Positions 32,880-43,935 are shown, counted from the first letter of the stretch. The stretch: 64,000 nt of DNA from Achatina immaculata (GCA_009760885.1 CM019692.1:52636355-52700354), one strand, 5' to 3'. Program-made: numbers and translations. The notes: generated by a model from the sequence alone, not told the origin.

Positions 32880-33990
32880 CAGATTCCATCGGCATAGCGA
32901 CTACAAGGATCTCCGCCCCGTTTTCCGGACTAAATCTTTTGCTGGGAGCATTAACAGAGAGATAGGGCAGGGTCTTGACCAGCTTTTGACAAGTAATTCG
33001 TCACCTCAGCACAGTCACTTTTCCACATCATAATTAAACTAAAAACTCCTTCCACATCCAAATATTAGTTCCACAAATTTTAGTGACTCTAATTTTCCTT
33101 ACGAAACTGGCGAGCTTCTAAATCGGTGCCTAATCCCCACGAAACCCGATGGGAAAACAAGCCTGTTATGTTTTCCATTTCCACTCTGTTTCTTATTTTC
33201 CCTGTGCGTCGGTGCGTGAATATTGGAGTTCTGTTTCAATTGCTTTTCTTGGCGAATTAGATTTAATAAAGCCATCATTTGCGTTTGGGTAGGCAAAAAA
33301 GTTGTTTTTTTTTTTAAAAGACGATAGAGAAAAAGATAAAACGATCGTGAGAAAAGGATAACCTCTGGTTTATCAACGGCTCCGGGATACTCGAAATCTC
33401 TGTCAAAAAACAACAAAAAACTGTGAGAAAACATAAAAAAGTTAAAATCTTTGAGTAAAGTGTCAAACTGATGACGGACTAGTTTTCTCCCCTGGGCCTA
33501 TCAAACTCTTAACACTTCTTGAAACTCTAAATATGCGTGGGCGATTTAGGCCAACAAAAATCCTCATTCTCGCTTTATCTGAAACTTAAAAGACGATTAG
33601 GCACAAGTCCCCAAGCTTTCAGTGGAAGTTTCTCGAGCAAATCTCTAAACTCGTAAAAGAACATTTAAGTCTGGTTATGGTCGGCATCGAGTCTTTCTTT
33701 AATGGGGGAGTTAAACTTTCATTTTCCCGAAACAGTTTAGTGAAGTCAATAACGTATATTTAATCTGGCATATTTTTCTGTAAAGGTTAAATTTTAATCT
33801 TTTTTTTTTTTGGGCGGGGGGAATTATTTCTAGAAAGTTTTTTTTTTCCTTTACCTATACTGCATATTTCTTCTCTAAATTATATCTCTATTCTCTCCTT
33901 TGATGCCATCGAATTTTGTTTGAAAATCTCTAAAAATATTCATAAAAGTATGAAAATTTATTCTACATTATCTTCTACTCCATCGCCTTG
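32880..33990. other. no gene recognised
   Basis: AT-rich with several long T runs. An open frame of 111 residues at 33099-33434 on the minus strand has no recognisable domain. Confidence 0.45.
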
Positions 33991-33994
33991 TATG

Positions 33995-34150
33995 CTACAA
34001 ATTGTCGTAAACGTTTATGTTTAAACATGAACTCTACAAATTATCGTAAACGTTTATGTTTAAACATGAACTCTACAAATTGTCGTAAACGTTTATGTTT
34101 AAACATGAACTCTACAAATTATCGTAAACGTTTATGTTTGAACGTGAACT
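33995..34150. repeat. 39-bp tandem repeat, 4 copies
   Basis: Unit CTACAAATTGTCGTAAACG, then TTTATGTTTAAACATGAACT. Copies alternate TTGTCG and TTATCG. AAACGTTTATGTTTAAAC has internal dyad symmetry. Confidence 0.94.
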
Positions 34151-34365
34151 GAAGTATTTGCTCAAGTCCTTAGAAAACTACAGAAACCAGCTGGGTCATT
34201 AAAAGCTCTTTTTCGTGCTATCCTCCATCCTCCACAGTGTCCTGCTAACTTGTTGTGGGTGCCAAGTATTAAGAACTCATTGTTTCTTGCCATGTTTAGA
34301 GACGGATTCCTGCTGTGTGTTTATTATTTACCAACTGATTTCTGTTAAATGTTTGCTTGTCTGAC

Positions 34366-34432
34366 TGGCATAATGGTTAGTATAGTCGTACCTCATGCTC
34401 GAAGATGCCCCAGTCACCTTCTGAAGAAATGA
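34366..34432 (+). mobile_element. possible SINE tRNA-head remnant
   Basis: CTGGCATAATGGTTAGTATA resembles a tRNA-type A box region, but the B box is not recognisable. It may be a decayed SINE head. Confidence 0.3.
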
Positions 34433-34434
34433 GT

Positions 34435-34760
34435 ACCATGCTTTTTCTGCAGCTTCTCTTGTCTTGTCTCCTTCCCCGTGTACCTTTCAGTATTGATGGG
34501 ACAAATAGTCCTCTTGACAGGGCTTTGCGATTTGCTTTATAACAGGGCATAATTAAGGTTTCTGTACTTTTCTCCCTCCACCTCTTGCGTGGACGAACTC
34601 ACCCCTCAGTTTCCTACAGTTCTTATTGTGAATGTTTTCTGTGGTTTACTGTCTGGTGGTGGTGGTTTTGCGTGGCTAAATCATTTGACTTGTGGTTTCT
34701 GGATGTAGTTTAATAGTGGTGTTACTCCAACCCTTGCCCTTGCAAGTACCGTTACGACGT
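34435..34760 (-). mobile_element. RTE-like LINE C-terminal fragment
   Basis: Aligns at nucleotide level with 60360-60640 (shared GGGACAAATAG, CTTGACAGGGCT, CGATTTGCTT, CTCCCTCCACCT, TTTCTGGATGTAGTxTAATA), which encodes an Arg-rich RTE C-terminus on the minus strand. This copy has several frame breaks. Confidence 0.75.
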
Positions 34761-34839
34761 GACGCAGAGTAGAAAAATAGAATCAAAACGAAAACTTTAG
34801 CTGTGAAAAACAAGGCTTAGTTCCGGTTAAATATCTCGC

Positions 34840-35290
34840 TCTCTCTCTCTCTCTCTCTCTGAACCTTAGGTGCCCAAGAGGCACACGGGGATTCCGCAAG
34901 TGTTTTCCACAAACGCTTGTCCTTTGCCTTTTTTTTTCGCTCTTGCCCAGGTGAGCCCTCTCTTGTTCAACATCCTCTCTGTTGTTCTTCTCCATGTCAC
35001 CTTTGGTCTACCCTTACTTCTGTTCCCCTGCTGTGTCTATCTTAGTGCTTTTTTTTTGTGGTAGTGAGTCGTCAGTCATCCGGAGCACATGTCCCAACCA
35101 TCGTCAACTTCTTTCCTCAATAATTGCTGTCAGTGGCTTCATCTGCATTTCTGCCATCAGGATGTTATTTCTTATGGTGTTTGGACAAAATATTCTTCTA
35201 ATTTCTTCGTAGACATTTAGTCTGGAAAGAATTCAGTTTGTTCTCTCTAGTTTTGGTGATTTTCCATCATCACTTTCACAGAGTAGTACA
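34840..35290 (-). pseudogene. RTE-like LINE C-terminal fragment, another subfamily
   Basis: Minus-strand frames give NVYEEIRRIFCPNTIRNNIL and later RWLGHVLRMTDD-like residues, followed near 34995 by an Arg/Lys-rich C-terminus. The RRWLGHVxRM block is diagnostic of RTE-type C-terminal regions. A (CT)n tract at 34838-34860 lies at the 3' boundary. Part of it recurs at 39476-39560. Confidence 0.7.
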
Positions 35291-35527
35291 CTTGAAACTA
35301 ATCTCTGGTTAAATGCAGCCAAATAAAGAGTAGATGTCTGGTGAATCGAGGCCAAATTAATAATAAATGCAGGATGAATTTAGGCCAACCATAAGAAATA
35401 TTTTTGCCTGAAATGCAGATGATGCCATTGATTTCGACTATCGAGAAAAGACGTTGAGAATGAGATAACTCATTGTCAAAACACAGCACTGAAATGCCAG
35501 ATATGTTGATAGTATAGCTACAAAATC

Positions 35528-35690
35528 TGCAGCTTGAGAAATTGTCTTATTTCTGTTGTAATTATAAACAAATTCAGCTATTAGAGAAACTGTCTTATTA
35601 CTGTTGTAATTGTAAACAAATTCAGCTATTAGAGAAATTGTCTTATTACTGATGTAATTATAAATCGAATCGGTTATTAGAGAAACTTTC
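35528..35690. repeat. 48-bp tandem repeat, about 3 copies
   Basis: Units contain TTAGAGAAACTGTCTTATTA and CTGTTGTAATTGTAAACAAA. The last copy diverges. Confidence 0.9.
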
Positions 35691-35765
35691 CAAGCAAATC
35701 CGATACTGAGGCTATCTGCGAAAAGATAATATGTATACTGTTAAAAAAAAAGAACTGAAGTTTGG

Positions 35766-35797
35766 TGATCAGACAAGGGCAAATTGCCTGAAACGTT
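35766..35797 (+). ncRNA. hammerhead-ribozyme-like motif (degenerate)
   Basis: A GGCAA/TTGCC stem (in AAGGGCAAATTGCCTGAAAC) is followed directly by GAAACGTT, the arrangement of hammerhead stem II and its 3' core strand. GATCAG upstream (35768-35773) can pair with CTGATC at about 35820-35825, a possible stem I. The 5' core strand is not the canonical CUGANGA, so activity is doubtful. Confidence 0.35.
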
Positions 35798-35860
35798 CAC
35801 TTGGACATCAACTTCACGTACTGATCTGAATTGTATCGAACAGATGATTCATTGGCACAG

Positions 35861-37210
35861 AAAAGCAACACTAGTCAAAACAGCATTTAACAACAACTCA
35901 TGACAGGTTCACGAGAATCCCGTGAAACTTACTGAACACAAAACTCACTGACCATGTTATTTAATGCCTCTAAAAGATTGACGCTCCTCGAATCAGTTCA
36001 TTTGAAAATTCAATGTGCAAGTATGGTTCATCTCACTACAGAACAACGACTTATCATCATTGGACGTTTACAGACTGGACAGTCACAAAATATAGTGGTC
36101 AGGCAATTTAATATGGTTATAAGCATCATTAGTCGCCTTTGGAGACGATTTCAAGAAACTGGCTCAGTTGCAGACCGGCCGCGCAGTGGAAGACCCATAG
36201 TCACAACTCCTGCCGAAGACCGCTTCATACGGCTGCATCACCTCAGGAATTGATGTGTATCTGCGTCCTCAACAGTCCAGTCAATGACAGCAGCTCGTCG
36301 AATTTCAGATCAAATGGTCAGGAACCGGCTGCACGACGCTGGTCTTTGGGCTAGAAGACGCTACAGAGCTCTTGTTCTTACGGACCGGCATGGCCAGAAC
36401 CGACTGCAGTGGGTGAACCAGCATCATCAATAGACCGTTGCGAATGATTGGAAAAGGGTTTGATTTAGTGATGAATCATTCTTTATGCTCCAGCGACACA
36501 ATAGACGGAGAAGAGTTTACAGCAGAGTCCATGAGCGCTACGCCCAGAACTGCGTGGATGAGCTTCTCCACATGGTGGTGGAAGTGTACTGGTGTGGGGG
36601 ACGATCAACTTCATGGGAAGAAGTGACCTGGTGCAAATTGAGGGACGCCTGAATGCCTAACGATACGTTGCTGAAATTCTTCGTCCTCACGTCCTTCCAC
36701 TTCCGGCTGCACCAGGGTTGATTTTTCAGCAGGATAACGCTCGACCTCATGTGGCATAACTCACCACCCAGTTCCTTTCTGACAACAACGTCAGACCATT
36801 CCATGGCCTTCCATGTCATCAAACATGAACCCAATAGAACACTTATGGGATGAACTCAACAGACAAGTCCGCCAGCGAGACGTGGCGCCAACCTATCTCC
36901 GTCATTTGTCTCTTGCACAGCGGGAAGAGTGGGCAGCCATCCCACAACAACAGATCCAACGGCTAATCGGATACATGTCAAGGAGATGTCGTTCTCTGAT
37001 ACAGGCCAGAGGAGGCCATACACCTTACTGAAACGGATGCCTCAGTCGCAAAGAATTAAAGTCCAAACAAAATTTAATGAACATCATTTCATTCTTAACG
37101 TCTTAAGCTTTCTTCATGCCAAGATTGAAACATTAATTCTATACAAAAAAATGTTGATACAAGTTTGAAATTTAGTGTCCATTACGACTACAGTAGTGTT
37201 GCGTTTCTTT
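35861..37210 (+). pseudogene. Tc1-like (Tc1/mariner) DNA transposon with dead transposase
   Basis: Frames in sequence encode a DNA-binding HTH region (LTTEQRLIIIGRLQTGQSQN and ISRLWRRFQETGSVADRPRS, about 36030-36200), the first catalytic Asp in FSDES (36470-36472), the second in QDNARPH (36733-36735), and the catalytic Glu in NPIEHLWDEL (36837-36839). The spacing between the last two, about 34 residues, fits the DD34E type. A TGA stop at 36461-36463, a TAA after the second Asp block and at least two frameshifts kill the gene. Possible terminal inverted repeats: AGAAAAGCAACACTA at 35861-35875 against the complement of TAGTGTTGCGTTTCT near 37193-37207. Such transposases cut and paste at TA. Confidence 0.9.
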
Positions 37211-37214
37211 TTTT

Positions 37215-37600
37215 TTTTTTTTGAACAATATACTTACTTCTGAATCATATTTTACGAGTAAAGGAAGTTATTGATGTCTTTTTCTAAAAACTGTGATACT
37301 TTAACATAAAATTACAATAAAACATACATAAACACTTCAATAACTAATTTATTCTCATTTTACACGTAGGCGAATCTTCTTCTTCTTCGTTCGCTTCTAC
37401 AAACAAGACCGCCCCGTGATCCTGCTGAATTTACTCCTATGGTCCTCGATAGGTCCCGTGGTCCTCCTGTGGTCCCCGCAAAGACCACACGAGATCCCCG
37501 AGAGGACAAGAGGTTCAGAGTATCGCACGGCTTGGGCCTATATTCTCGTTGTGTCGCAGAAGCGGGAATGTGTGACACTGTGGTTTTCGTTGCACCAGTT
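37215..37600. other. unclassified sequence, left part of a repeat-rich block
   Basis: A T run (37209-37222) and AT-rich sequence give way at about 37370 to GC-richer sequence with (TTC)n and CGTGGTCCTCCTGTGGTCC. No gene recognised. Confidence 0.4.
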
Positions 37601-37604
37601 TAAC

Positions 37605-37863
37605 TAGAGTTGGACTTTCTCACCGGAAAACCTCAACGTGTTTGAATATCAGTATATCCCCGCTGGGTGAGACGTGGTTGCCCATCCAGCCTAGAGTTGG
37701 ACCTTCTCACCGGAAAACCTCGACGTGTTTTGGGATATCCGTGTATCCTCGCCGGGTGTGACGTGGTTGCCCATCCAGTCCAGCGTTGGACTTTCTCACC
37801 GGAAAACCTCAGCGTGATTAGGATGCGCATACATCCCCGTCGGGTGAAAAGTGGTTGCCTATC
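37605..37863. repeat. about 88-bp tandem repeat, 3 copies
   Basis: Copies start at about 37609, 37696 and 37785 with GTTGGACTTTCTCACCGGAA and end with ACGTGGTTGCCCATCCAG. Divergence of 10-15 percent indicates moderate age. It abuts the next, larger repeat. Confidence 0.9.
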
Positions 37864-37980
37864 TTGACTGCCCTGGTCCAGTGTATCCAACTTCAGCAGT
37901 TTGTGTTCGTGGCCGCTAACCTTCCTAGTTGTGACAAGGACGGAGCTTTTGTCCAGAAGGACGAGTCCTCGGCACTAGTA

Positions 37981-38590
37981 AGTTTCACCCCTGGGTTGAG
38001 CCGGTTTAGGCGTATTATCCCAGTATGGGCGTGTTTATGACGTGACCGACCTCTAGAGCGGAGGTACCGTGTCATGAGTAGTCATCAAGTTTCACCCCTG
38101 GGTAAATATGCATATTTCACCAGTATGGGTGTATATCGGACGTGGCCGACCTCTAGAGCAGAGGTGCAGTGGTATGAGTAGCTCCCTCCGCGATACATAC
38201 CGATTAAACTTCCCTTTATCCTTTTCATCACCTTTTTCACAGCGGCGCCGCCCGGCAACCTTAGTTGCATTTTCTTCATTGGCCGGGAGGAGTTTCACTC
38301 CACGCTTGGCAGCCGAAGAATCTCGCCAGCAATGTCTTAGTTTAACCCCTGGGTTAAGCCGGTTTAGGCAGTCTGCCCCAGTAGGGGTGTATATAGGACG
38401 TGGCCGGCCTCTAGAGCAGAGGTGCCTTGGTTTGAGTAGTCCTGACCTTGAGACTACTGGTCACTTCACTTAATCCTTTCCTTCACCTTTGCCATGACGG
38501 CGCTGCGCAGCAACCCTAATCGCATTTTTCTTCATTGACCAGGAGGAGTTTCACCACACACGCGGCAGCTCAAGAATTTCGACAGCAGCG
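37981..38590. repeat. about 250-bp structured tandem repeat, 2.4 copies
   Basis: A partial copy (37981-38087) and two full copies (38088-38338, 38339-38590). The first 100 bases of each contain short inverted repeats: CCCCTGGGTTAA-type, a CCCC-AGTA-GGGG hairpin, and CCTCT-AGAGC-AGAGG. The last 150 bases share CAGCGGCGC, GCATTTTCTTCATTG and AGGAGGAGTTTCAC. No tRNA-like head or coding frame was recognised, so the family is unknown to me. Confidence 0.88.
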
Positions 38591-38658
38591 GAAGTAGGCG
38601 AGTCAAAAACTAACTGCAGATTAAGGGATGCTACGGATGAAAATTATTTTTTAAAAGA

Positions 38659-38667
38659 AACAACTCA

Positions 38668-38721
<54 letters not shown>

Positions 38722-38725
38722 TGTT
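38659..38725. repeat. palindrome with a (TA)n centre
   Basis: AACAACTCAGTTT (38659-38671) and its exact complement AAACTGAGTTGTT (38713-38725) flank a pure TA tract, so the whole 67 bases can form one hairpin or cruciform. Confidence 0.93.
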
Positions 38726-38729
38726 ACCT

Positions 38730-39250
38730 CCCTTGATTTGCGGTTGCCTTTCGATTTACCCTCCTATTTGTCTTATTATTTCTTGTGAAATGTTTGCTTT
38801 CAGCTTTCAGAGACAATAAGCCACTATTCCACAGTACAAAATATAATGAGAAGGAATACTTGCTCTGCCTATGTACTACAGATATACATGAATGTATTTT
38901 TTACCTCTTATAACCCTTACAATTTTTTCTTAAACTTCTTATCTTTTCTTTTATTGTTACAAACATCGTTTCATTTGTAACCTAGCCAAACTCTCTTTGG
39001 AAGGTGTTCCATCTGATTAGGAAAAAAAAAGAAGGACCGCACAACATGGAAAGATAAGTTCTTCAACTATTATTATCGCGGCACCAGATGATGATGTTTT
39101 TTCCAGCGCAGCAGTCTACATGGCTGAATTGTAATTAGTAAAATTCTTTCTCCAGCCTCCTCCAGAATTTACCAGTAACACTTTGATTATATCTTCTGCT
39201 GAACTGTCAATATTCCGTTATAAAGTATCTTCTGAATAAAAATAATAGTA
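38730..39250. other. no gene recognised
   Basis: AT-rich spacer with no recognised element. Confidence 0.45.
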
Positions 39251-39256
39251 AAAGTA

Positions 39257-39478
39257 ACCCTATCATGCCTTAGAGGCCCATAAAAGGTAAAGATAACCCT
39301 AGCATGCCTTAGAGACCAAAAAAGGTAAAGATAACCCTATCATGCCTTAGAGACCCATAACAGGTAAAGATAACCCTATCATGCCTTAGAGGCCCATAAA
39401 AGGTAAAGATAACCCTATCATGCCATAGAGGCCCATAAAAGGTAAAGGTAACCCTGTCATGCCTTAGAGGCGCCTTTT
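39257..39478. repeat. about 40-bp tandem repeat, 5-6 copies
   Basis: Unit contains TAACCCTATCATGCCTTAGA and GGCCCATAAAAGGTAAAG. Confidence 0.92.
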
Positions 39479-39560
39479 TTCCGCTCTTGTCCAGGTATAC
39501 ACTCAACATCCTCTCTGTTGTACTTCTTCATATCTCCCTTAGTCTACCCTTACTTCTGTT
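39479..39560 (-). mobile_element. short RTE-like remnant
   Basis: Nucleotide match to 34930-35025 (CGCTCTTGxCCAGGT, CAACATCCTCTCTGTTGT, TCTACCCTTACTTCTGTTC), on the same strand. Confidence 0.7.
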
Positions 39561-39599
39561 CACATGTGGCTAGTGCCTATATTTTTCTTGACCTGTCAG

Positions 39600-39782
39600 C
39601 ACACTAGAGGATGATGTGGTCAGCATCGCATCCGGCCGTCTTTTCCTTCCCCAACTCCAGAAGAAGGTCAGCTACCCATTTCTACAGCTGAGTGACCCAG
39701 GCGCCTCCAACAGAATTCGAACCCCCGACCTTCGCCATGAGAGACAAGTCCACTAATCACTTCACTACTCAGGCGCCTATCT
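39600..39782 (-). mobile_element. tRNA-derived SINE
   Basis: Read on the minus strand, the head starts near 39778 with GGCGCCTGAGTAGTGAAGTG, and has a strong B box GGGGGTTCGAATTC at about 39713-39726, followed by a body over about 120 bases. GGCGCCT occurs on both sides of the head. It is a different SINE body from the 15375 family. Confidence 0.78.
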
Positions 39783-39789
39783 TCTGGGT

Positions 39790-41370
39790 ACTTGCAAAGT
39801 AAATGCTTGGAAACATGACGCTGATTTTTTTTCCCCCACAAACTCTTGATTTTTTTTTAATTTATAAAAGCAGGTAAGGAAAGGAATCAAAACGGAAAAG
39901 AAGTAAAGATAGAAGGAATGTAAGCATTCCACGCGAATGGAATTAACTGTAATTTTCCAGTTGCCTATCAACATGCCGTGCTGGAGTTTAGACCAACTCT
40001 CAAGATCTTCTCAAATCTAAAGATATAGAAATATAAAAAGAAAGTTGAGATCTTTAGGCTGAATAGAACTTTTCTCTCAAAGAGTTATCTAACTTTCCTG
40101 TAATGAAAAAAAAACTGTTTGATTTAAGAGAACAAAACGCTTTGTCCATTACGCAGGCACTACAGAGGTTCCCCATCTTCTTAAGCTGAAGTCATCTGAT
40201 AATCGTTTGGGCAAAAAATAATGGATAAAAGTATGTAAAAAATGCTGCAGAAATGCGCTCATTAAATTAACAGCAATTAGCTTTAGTTGGTCTGTCTGTC
40301 GATTGTATTTTAGTATCGCTGATTTCGTAGATAATCACGATCTTTTGTTAGTGTTTTTTCAAGATTTTAACATTAATTTTGTTGCATGGATGCAGATATT
40401 CCCTGTATTAGCCTGTTGATAAGAGAAACGTGACAGGTTTGTTATTTCAACCTTGTTATTTCAGTTTCGTTAGTTCAGTCATAATCATTATTGTTAAATG
40501 CATAACCGATTTGCACTATCTGATGCAGAATATCTGGATTAGAGAGAAATTAACAAGATAAAGGGCAGAATGTCAAACAGACCTAAGTGCCCGGTTCTTC
40601 ATCCTTTTATAAATAAAGTTAAGATCACTCAATCAATCAATCAATCAATTAATTACTCAATCAATCAGTCAGTCATCGTATGATGGATTGACCGCTGTGA
40701 CAGATGCAGGAGAAGTTTTCGGATTGTATGTAAAAGAATTTTATGATTTATATTTCATAAAATTAAGTTGATTAACTGTTTTAATCTAAATTAACTTTTA
40801 AATACAGGACTGAAAACAGGGCCAGCAACAACTTGACGTGTTTTATGCTCTTTTTCCTGTTTCAATGCAGAATTAAGGGACATTAGCAGGAACTAAGTTT
40901 ACCTATTAATTGTAGTCGATTAATCAGTAAAATTAGAATATCGTAAGCGTTAACCTCTTCTTCTTTTATGATCGATTTATTTAACAAAATATATTTTAAG
41001 GTTTCAGTCCCATAATTACATGCAGGAAAACAATCATTCGTTTCTATTTATTGTCAGTTCGTGTTTTTAACTGGCTGGACATAATTATCCATTCATTAAT
41101 TTATTACTAAATTTACTTATCTAATATCTTGTCCTTTTGTTATGTTTGTTTGTTTTGGTTTATGATCTCGATGGTAGGTTAGTTTATTTGCTGATCTTTT
41201 TTTTCGTACAATTAAAATTAATTGCTGTTGTTTTTTTTTTTGCTAGTAAGTTTACTTGTTTGAGATGTTATTCTAGTGCTAAATAAATATCTCTTATTCT
41301 TCAAAATAAGTGAAGAAGTATATTTGAGGCTGATGTGTGAAGTACTGCTGTCTTCACACGTCTAAATAAA
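39790..41370. other. no gene recognised
   Basis: AT-rich with an (AATC)n cluster at about 40627-40672. No LINE or SINE similarity seen; apparently low-repeat intergenic sequence. Confidence 0.5.
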
Positions 41371-41374
41371 CAGC

Positions 41375-41580
41375 ATTATGAGGTAAGGAGGTCAGCGCCT
41401 GTCTCAGGTTGTCTTTACTGTCCCAGAAATATTCTGGCACATTTTCTGAAGCCGGGTATGTCTTAATGGCGTGGAAACGGGGACTTAACCTTTACTTTAC
41501 CCACAGTCAGGAACTGAAGACAGGACCTACCGTCCGGCAGGCTAGGACCTGAACAACTACACCACCGCGGCTTCTAGGTC
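41375..41580 (-). mobile_element. tRNA-derived SINE, decayed
   Basis: On the minus strand a tRNA-like head (GCCGCGGTGGTGTAGTTGTT, from about 41572) is followed by a poor B box. The rest includes CCGTTTCCACGCCATTAAGA, shared with the tails at 25830 and 15620. Confidence 0.65.
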
Positions 41581-41690
41581 TTCTCTTCCACAGCATTAGC
41601 AGCTGCCAGCAGTTTAAACTATCACGTGGTAGAGGGCTGAGATGAAACAAGTATCTTAACCTAACATGAGCCAAACATACAAATCTACAT

Positions 41691-42209
41691 ACAGAGCCTG
41701 AATCAGAAAGATTTAAGATACAAAAATACAGAGTGTGAATCATAAAGATTTAAAAGACACATACAGAACCTGAATCATAAAGATTTAAGAGACAAATATG
41801 CAGAGCCTGAATCATAAAGATTTAAGAGACAAATATACGGAACCTGAATCATAAAGATTTAAGAGACAAATATGCAGATCCTGAATCATAAGGATTTAAA
41901 AGACAAATATAAAGAACCTGAATCATAAGGATTTAAGAGACAAATATACAGAACCTGAATCATAAAAGATTTAAGAGACAAATATGCAGAGCCTGAATCA
42001 TAAGGATTTAAAAGACAAATATAAAGAGCCTGAATCATAAAGATTTAAGAGACAAATATACAGATCCTGAATCATAAGGATTTAAAAGACAAATATAAAG
42101 AACCTGAATCATAAGGATTTAAGAGACAAATATACAGAACCTGAATCATAAAGATTTAAGAGACAAATATGCAGAGCCTGAATCATAAAGATTTTAGAGA
42201 CAAAATACA
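41691..42209. repeat. 37-38 bp tandem repeat, about 14 copies
   Basis: Unit contains GCCTGAATCATAAAGATTTA and AGAGACAAATAT. Positions alternate GAGCCTG/GAACCTG and AAGATTTAAGAG/AGGATTTAAAAG in a partly periodic order, indicating multi-unit duplication. Confidence 0.95.
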
Positions 42210-42214
42210 GTGTG

Positions 42215-42455
42215 ATTAGTTCCGGTGACCTGCATCCATTGTCAGTAGCTGCCCTTAGATTACAGGTAAAGGAAATGGTTAATATTTTCTCCAGTTCCGT
42301 TGTTGGATAGTTCCCATTCTATGTACATCTTACCCAAAAAGAAATGTGAACAAAGTATCCATGAACACTTCCGACATGAACAATTTGTAAGTTTTTAAAC
42401 ACATGTGCTCGTGTTAAGAACGCTTTTCAAATCTGTGAAGACCTGAAACCCTCCC
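42215..42455. other. no gene recognised
   Basis: Short spacer without recognisable content. Confidence 0.4.
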
Positions 42456-42540
42456 TGGCGCCATTGTGGCGGAAATGGTGTCACGTGGGACACGTGATTT
42501 ATCTGAACCCGTGACAGATGGCGGTAGAGTTACTCCGTCG
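42456..42540. promoter_or_regulatory. promoter-like segment with paired CACGTG boxes
   Basis: Two CACGTG E-boxes (42482-42487 and 42491-42496) are 9 bp apart, each within a TCACGTG context on one strand, the core bound by MiT/USF bHLH-Zip factors. They are flanked by CGCCATTGTGGCGG (about 42459-42472) and GATGGCGG (about 42517-42524), which resemble YY1-type sites. No TATA box and no recognisable coding exon follow on either strand. Confidence 0.35.
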
Positions 42541-42544
42541 AGCT

Positions 42545-43190
42545 GAAAGCCAGTTGCCTTCTCGGGGTTAACTGACGAATGCCAGTGTCGATGATTTGTT
42601 GAAGCTTACCTGGTCATTTTGTTTCTTTGCTGGATGAAGGCTATAGATGTGAAATACGGTATGTCTGTAGCACTGGTTCTCAGAGTGAGATGCACTGCCT
42701 CTAAAGGGGGGGGGGGGGTGGGGGGTGGGGATAAGGGCTGGTAGGCAAACGAGCAGCATCCCAGAAATAGTTTAGAAACCACCGGTCTACAGGAAAATGA
42801 TTCCCCCCAAAACTCGTAGCTAAGGAACGGGAAGAAAACAGCTGATGGCGAGCGTGCTTGACCTCCAGGGCCATGTTCCGATCAATTTACAGAATATCAT
42901 CATAAACATAATCAACTTTCACTGTCCTGGTCATCAGCAAATTCTTGTTCTGCCTCATCGTGGTCTCATCAAAATTCCACGAACATTCTATTTCCCTTCC
43001 AGTAACTCATCTTCCTTCCTCTCCCCTCCCCCTTCACCTCTTTATTATCTGTTTTAGTGTGTGTGTGTGTGGAAAAAAGGGAGGAGGGGTCCTCTTTTCC
43101 CTCTTTTTTTCCTCAAACAGTCTAGAATTCTTCTCTACCATCTTTTGTCACTTTTGTTTTTTTTTTCTTTTTCCTGTTTCTATTCTGATA
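42545..43190. other. no gene recognised
   Basis: Contains G tracts at about 42707-42728 and an open frame (42845-43057) without recognisable similarity that ends in Ser/Pro low complexity. Confidence 0.45.
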
Positions 43191-43191
43191 A

Positions 43192-43370
43192 AGAGACTCT
43201 TTGTTCTCCGTTTCTCTTCTAATAGAGACTCTCTGTTCCCTGTTTTTCTTCTGATAGAGACTCTCTGTTCCTTTTTTCTCTTCTGATAGAGACTCTTTGT
43301 TCCTTGTTTCTCTTCTTGTAGAGAATCTCTGTTCCCTGTTTCTCTTCTGACAGAGACTCTCTGTTCCGGG
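43192..43370. repeat. about 33-bp tandem repeat, 5-6 copies
   Basis: Unit contains GAGACTCTCTGTTCC and TTTCTCTTCTGATA. Minus-strand open frame is a by-product of the period. Confidence 0.92.
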
Positions 43371-43469
43371 GTTTCGTTTTTTTTTTTTTTAATTTTGTTT
43401 CTGAACAATTTCCTCTCTCCAGTTATTAGTTTGCATTGATTGAAAGTATACCTGGCATCTCACATGGCT

Positions 43470-43581
43470 TTGATGATAACGATGATGATGATGGTGATGA
43501 TGATGACAGTAGTATTAGCATTAGTAGTAGTAGTAGTATTAGCATTAGTAGTAGTGTAGTAGTAGTAGTAGTAGTAGTAGT
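43470..43581. repeat. (GAT)n and (AGT)n simple repeats
   Basis: GATGATGATG tract at 43478-43505, then AGT-rich sequence to 43581. Confidence 0.9.
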
Positions 43582-43689
43582 CATGACCTCCAAAAAAATG
43601 TTGTAAACAGGAACAAAGTTCCAATCCCTCCCCTCCCCTCTGCTTATTTTTTCATTCACTCTGGGCCCAATTACAAAAGCCGTCCAGGC

Positions 43690-43935
43690 CTACCCTTAAG
43701 AGAGAGAAAATGCTCCAGGTCCAACCTTAAAACAGAGAAAACTCTCCGGGCCCAACCTTAAAACAGAGAAAACTCTCCGGGCCCAACCTTAAAACAGAGA
43801 AAACTCTCCGGGCCCAACCTTAAAACAGAGAAAACTCTCCGGGCCCAACCTTAAAACGGAGAAAACTCTCCGGGCCGAACATTAAAGCAGAGAAAACTCT
43901 CCGGGGCAAATTTAAAAAAACTCTCCGGGTCCACC
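43690..43935. repeat. 31-bp tandem repeat, left array
   Basis: About 8 copies of a unit with GAGAAAACTCTCCGGGCCCA and ACCTTAAAACA. The same unit forms the right array at 44800-45145. Confidence 0.94.
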
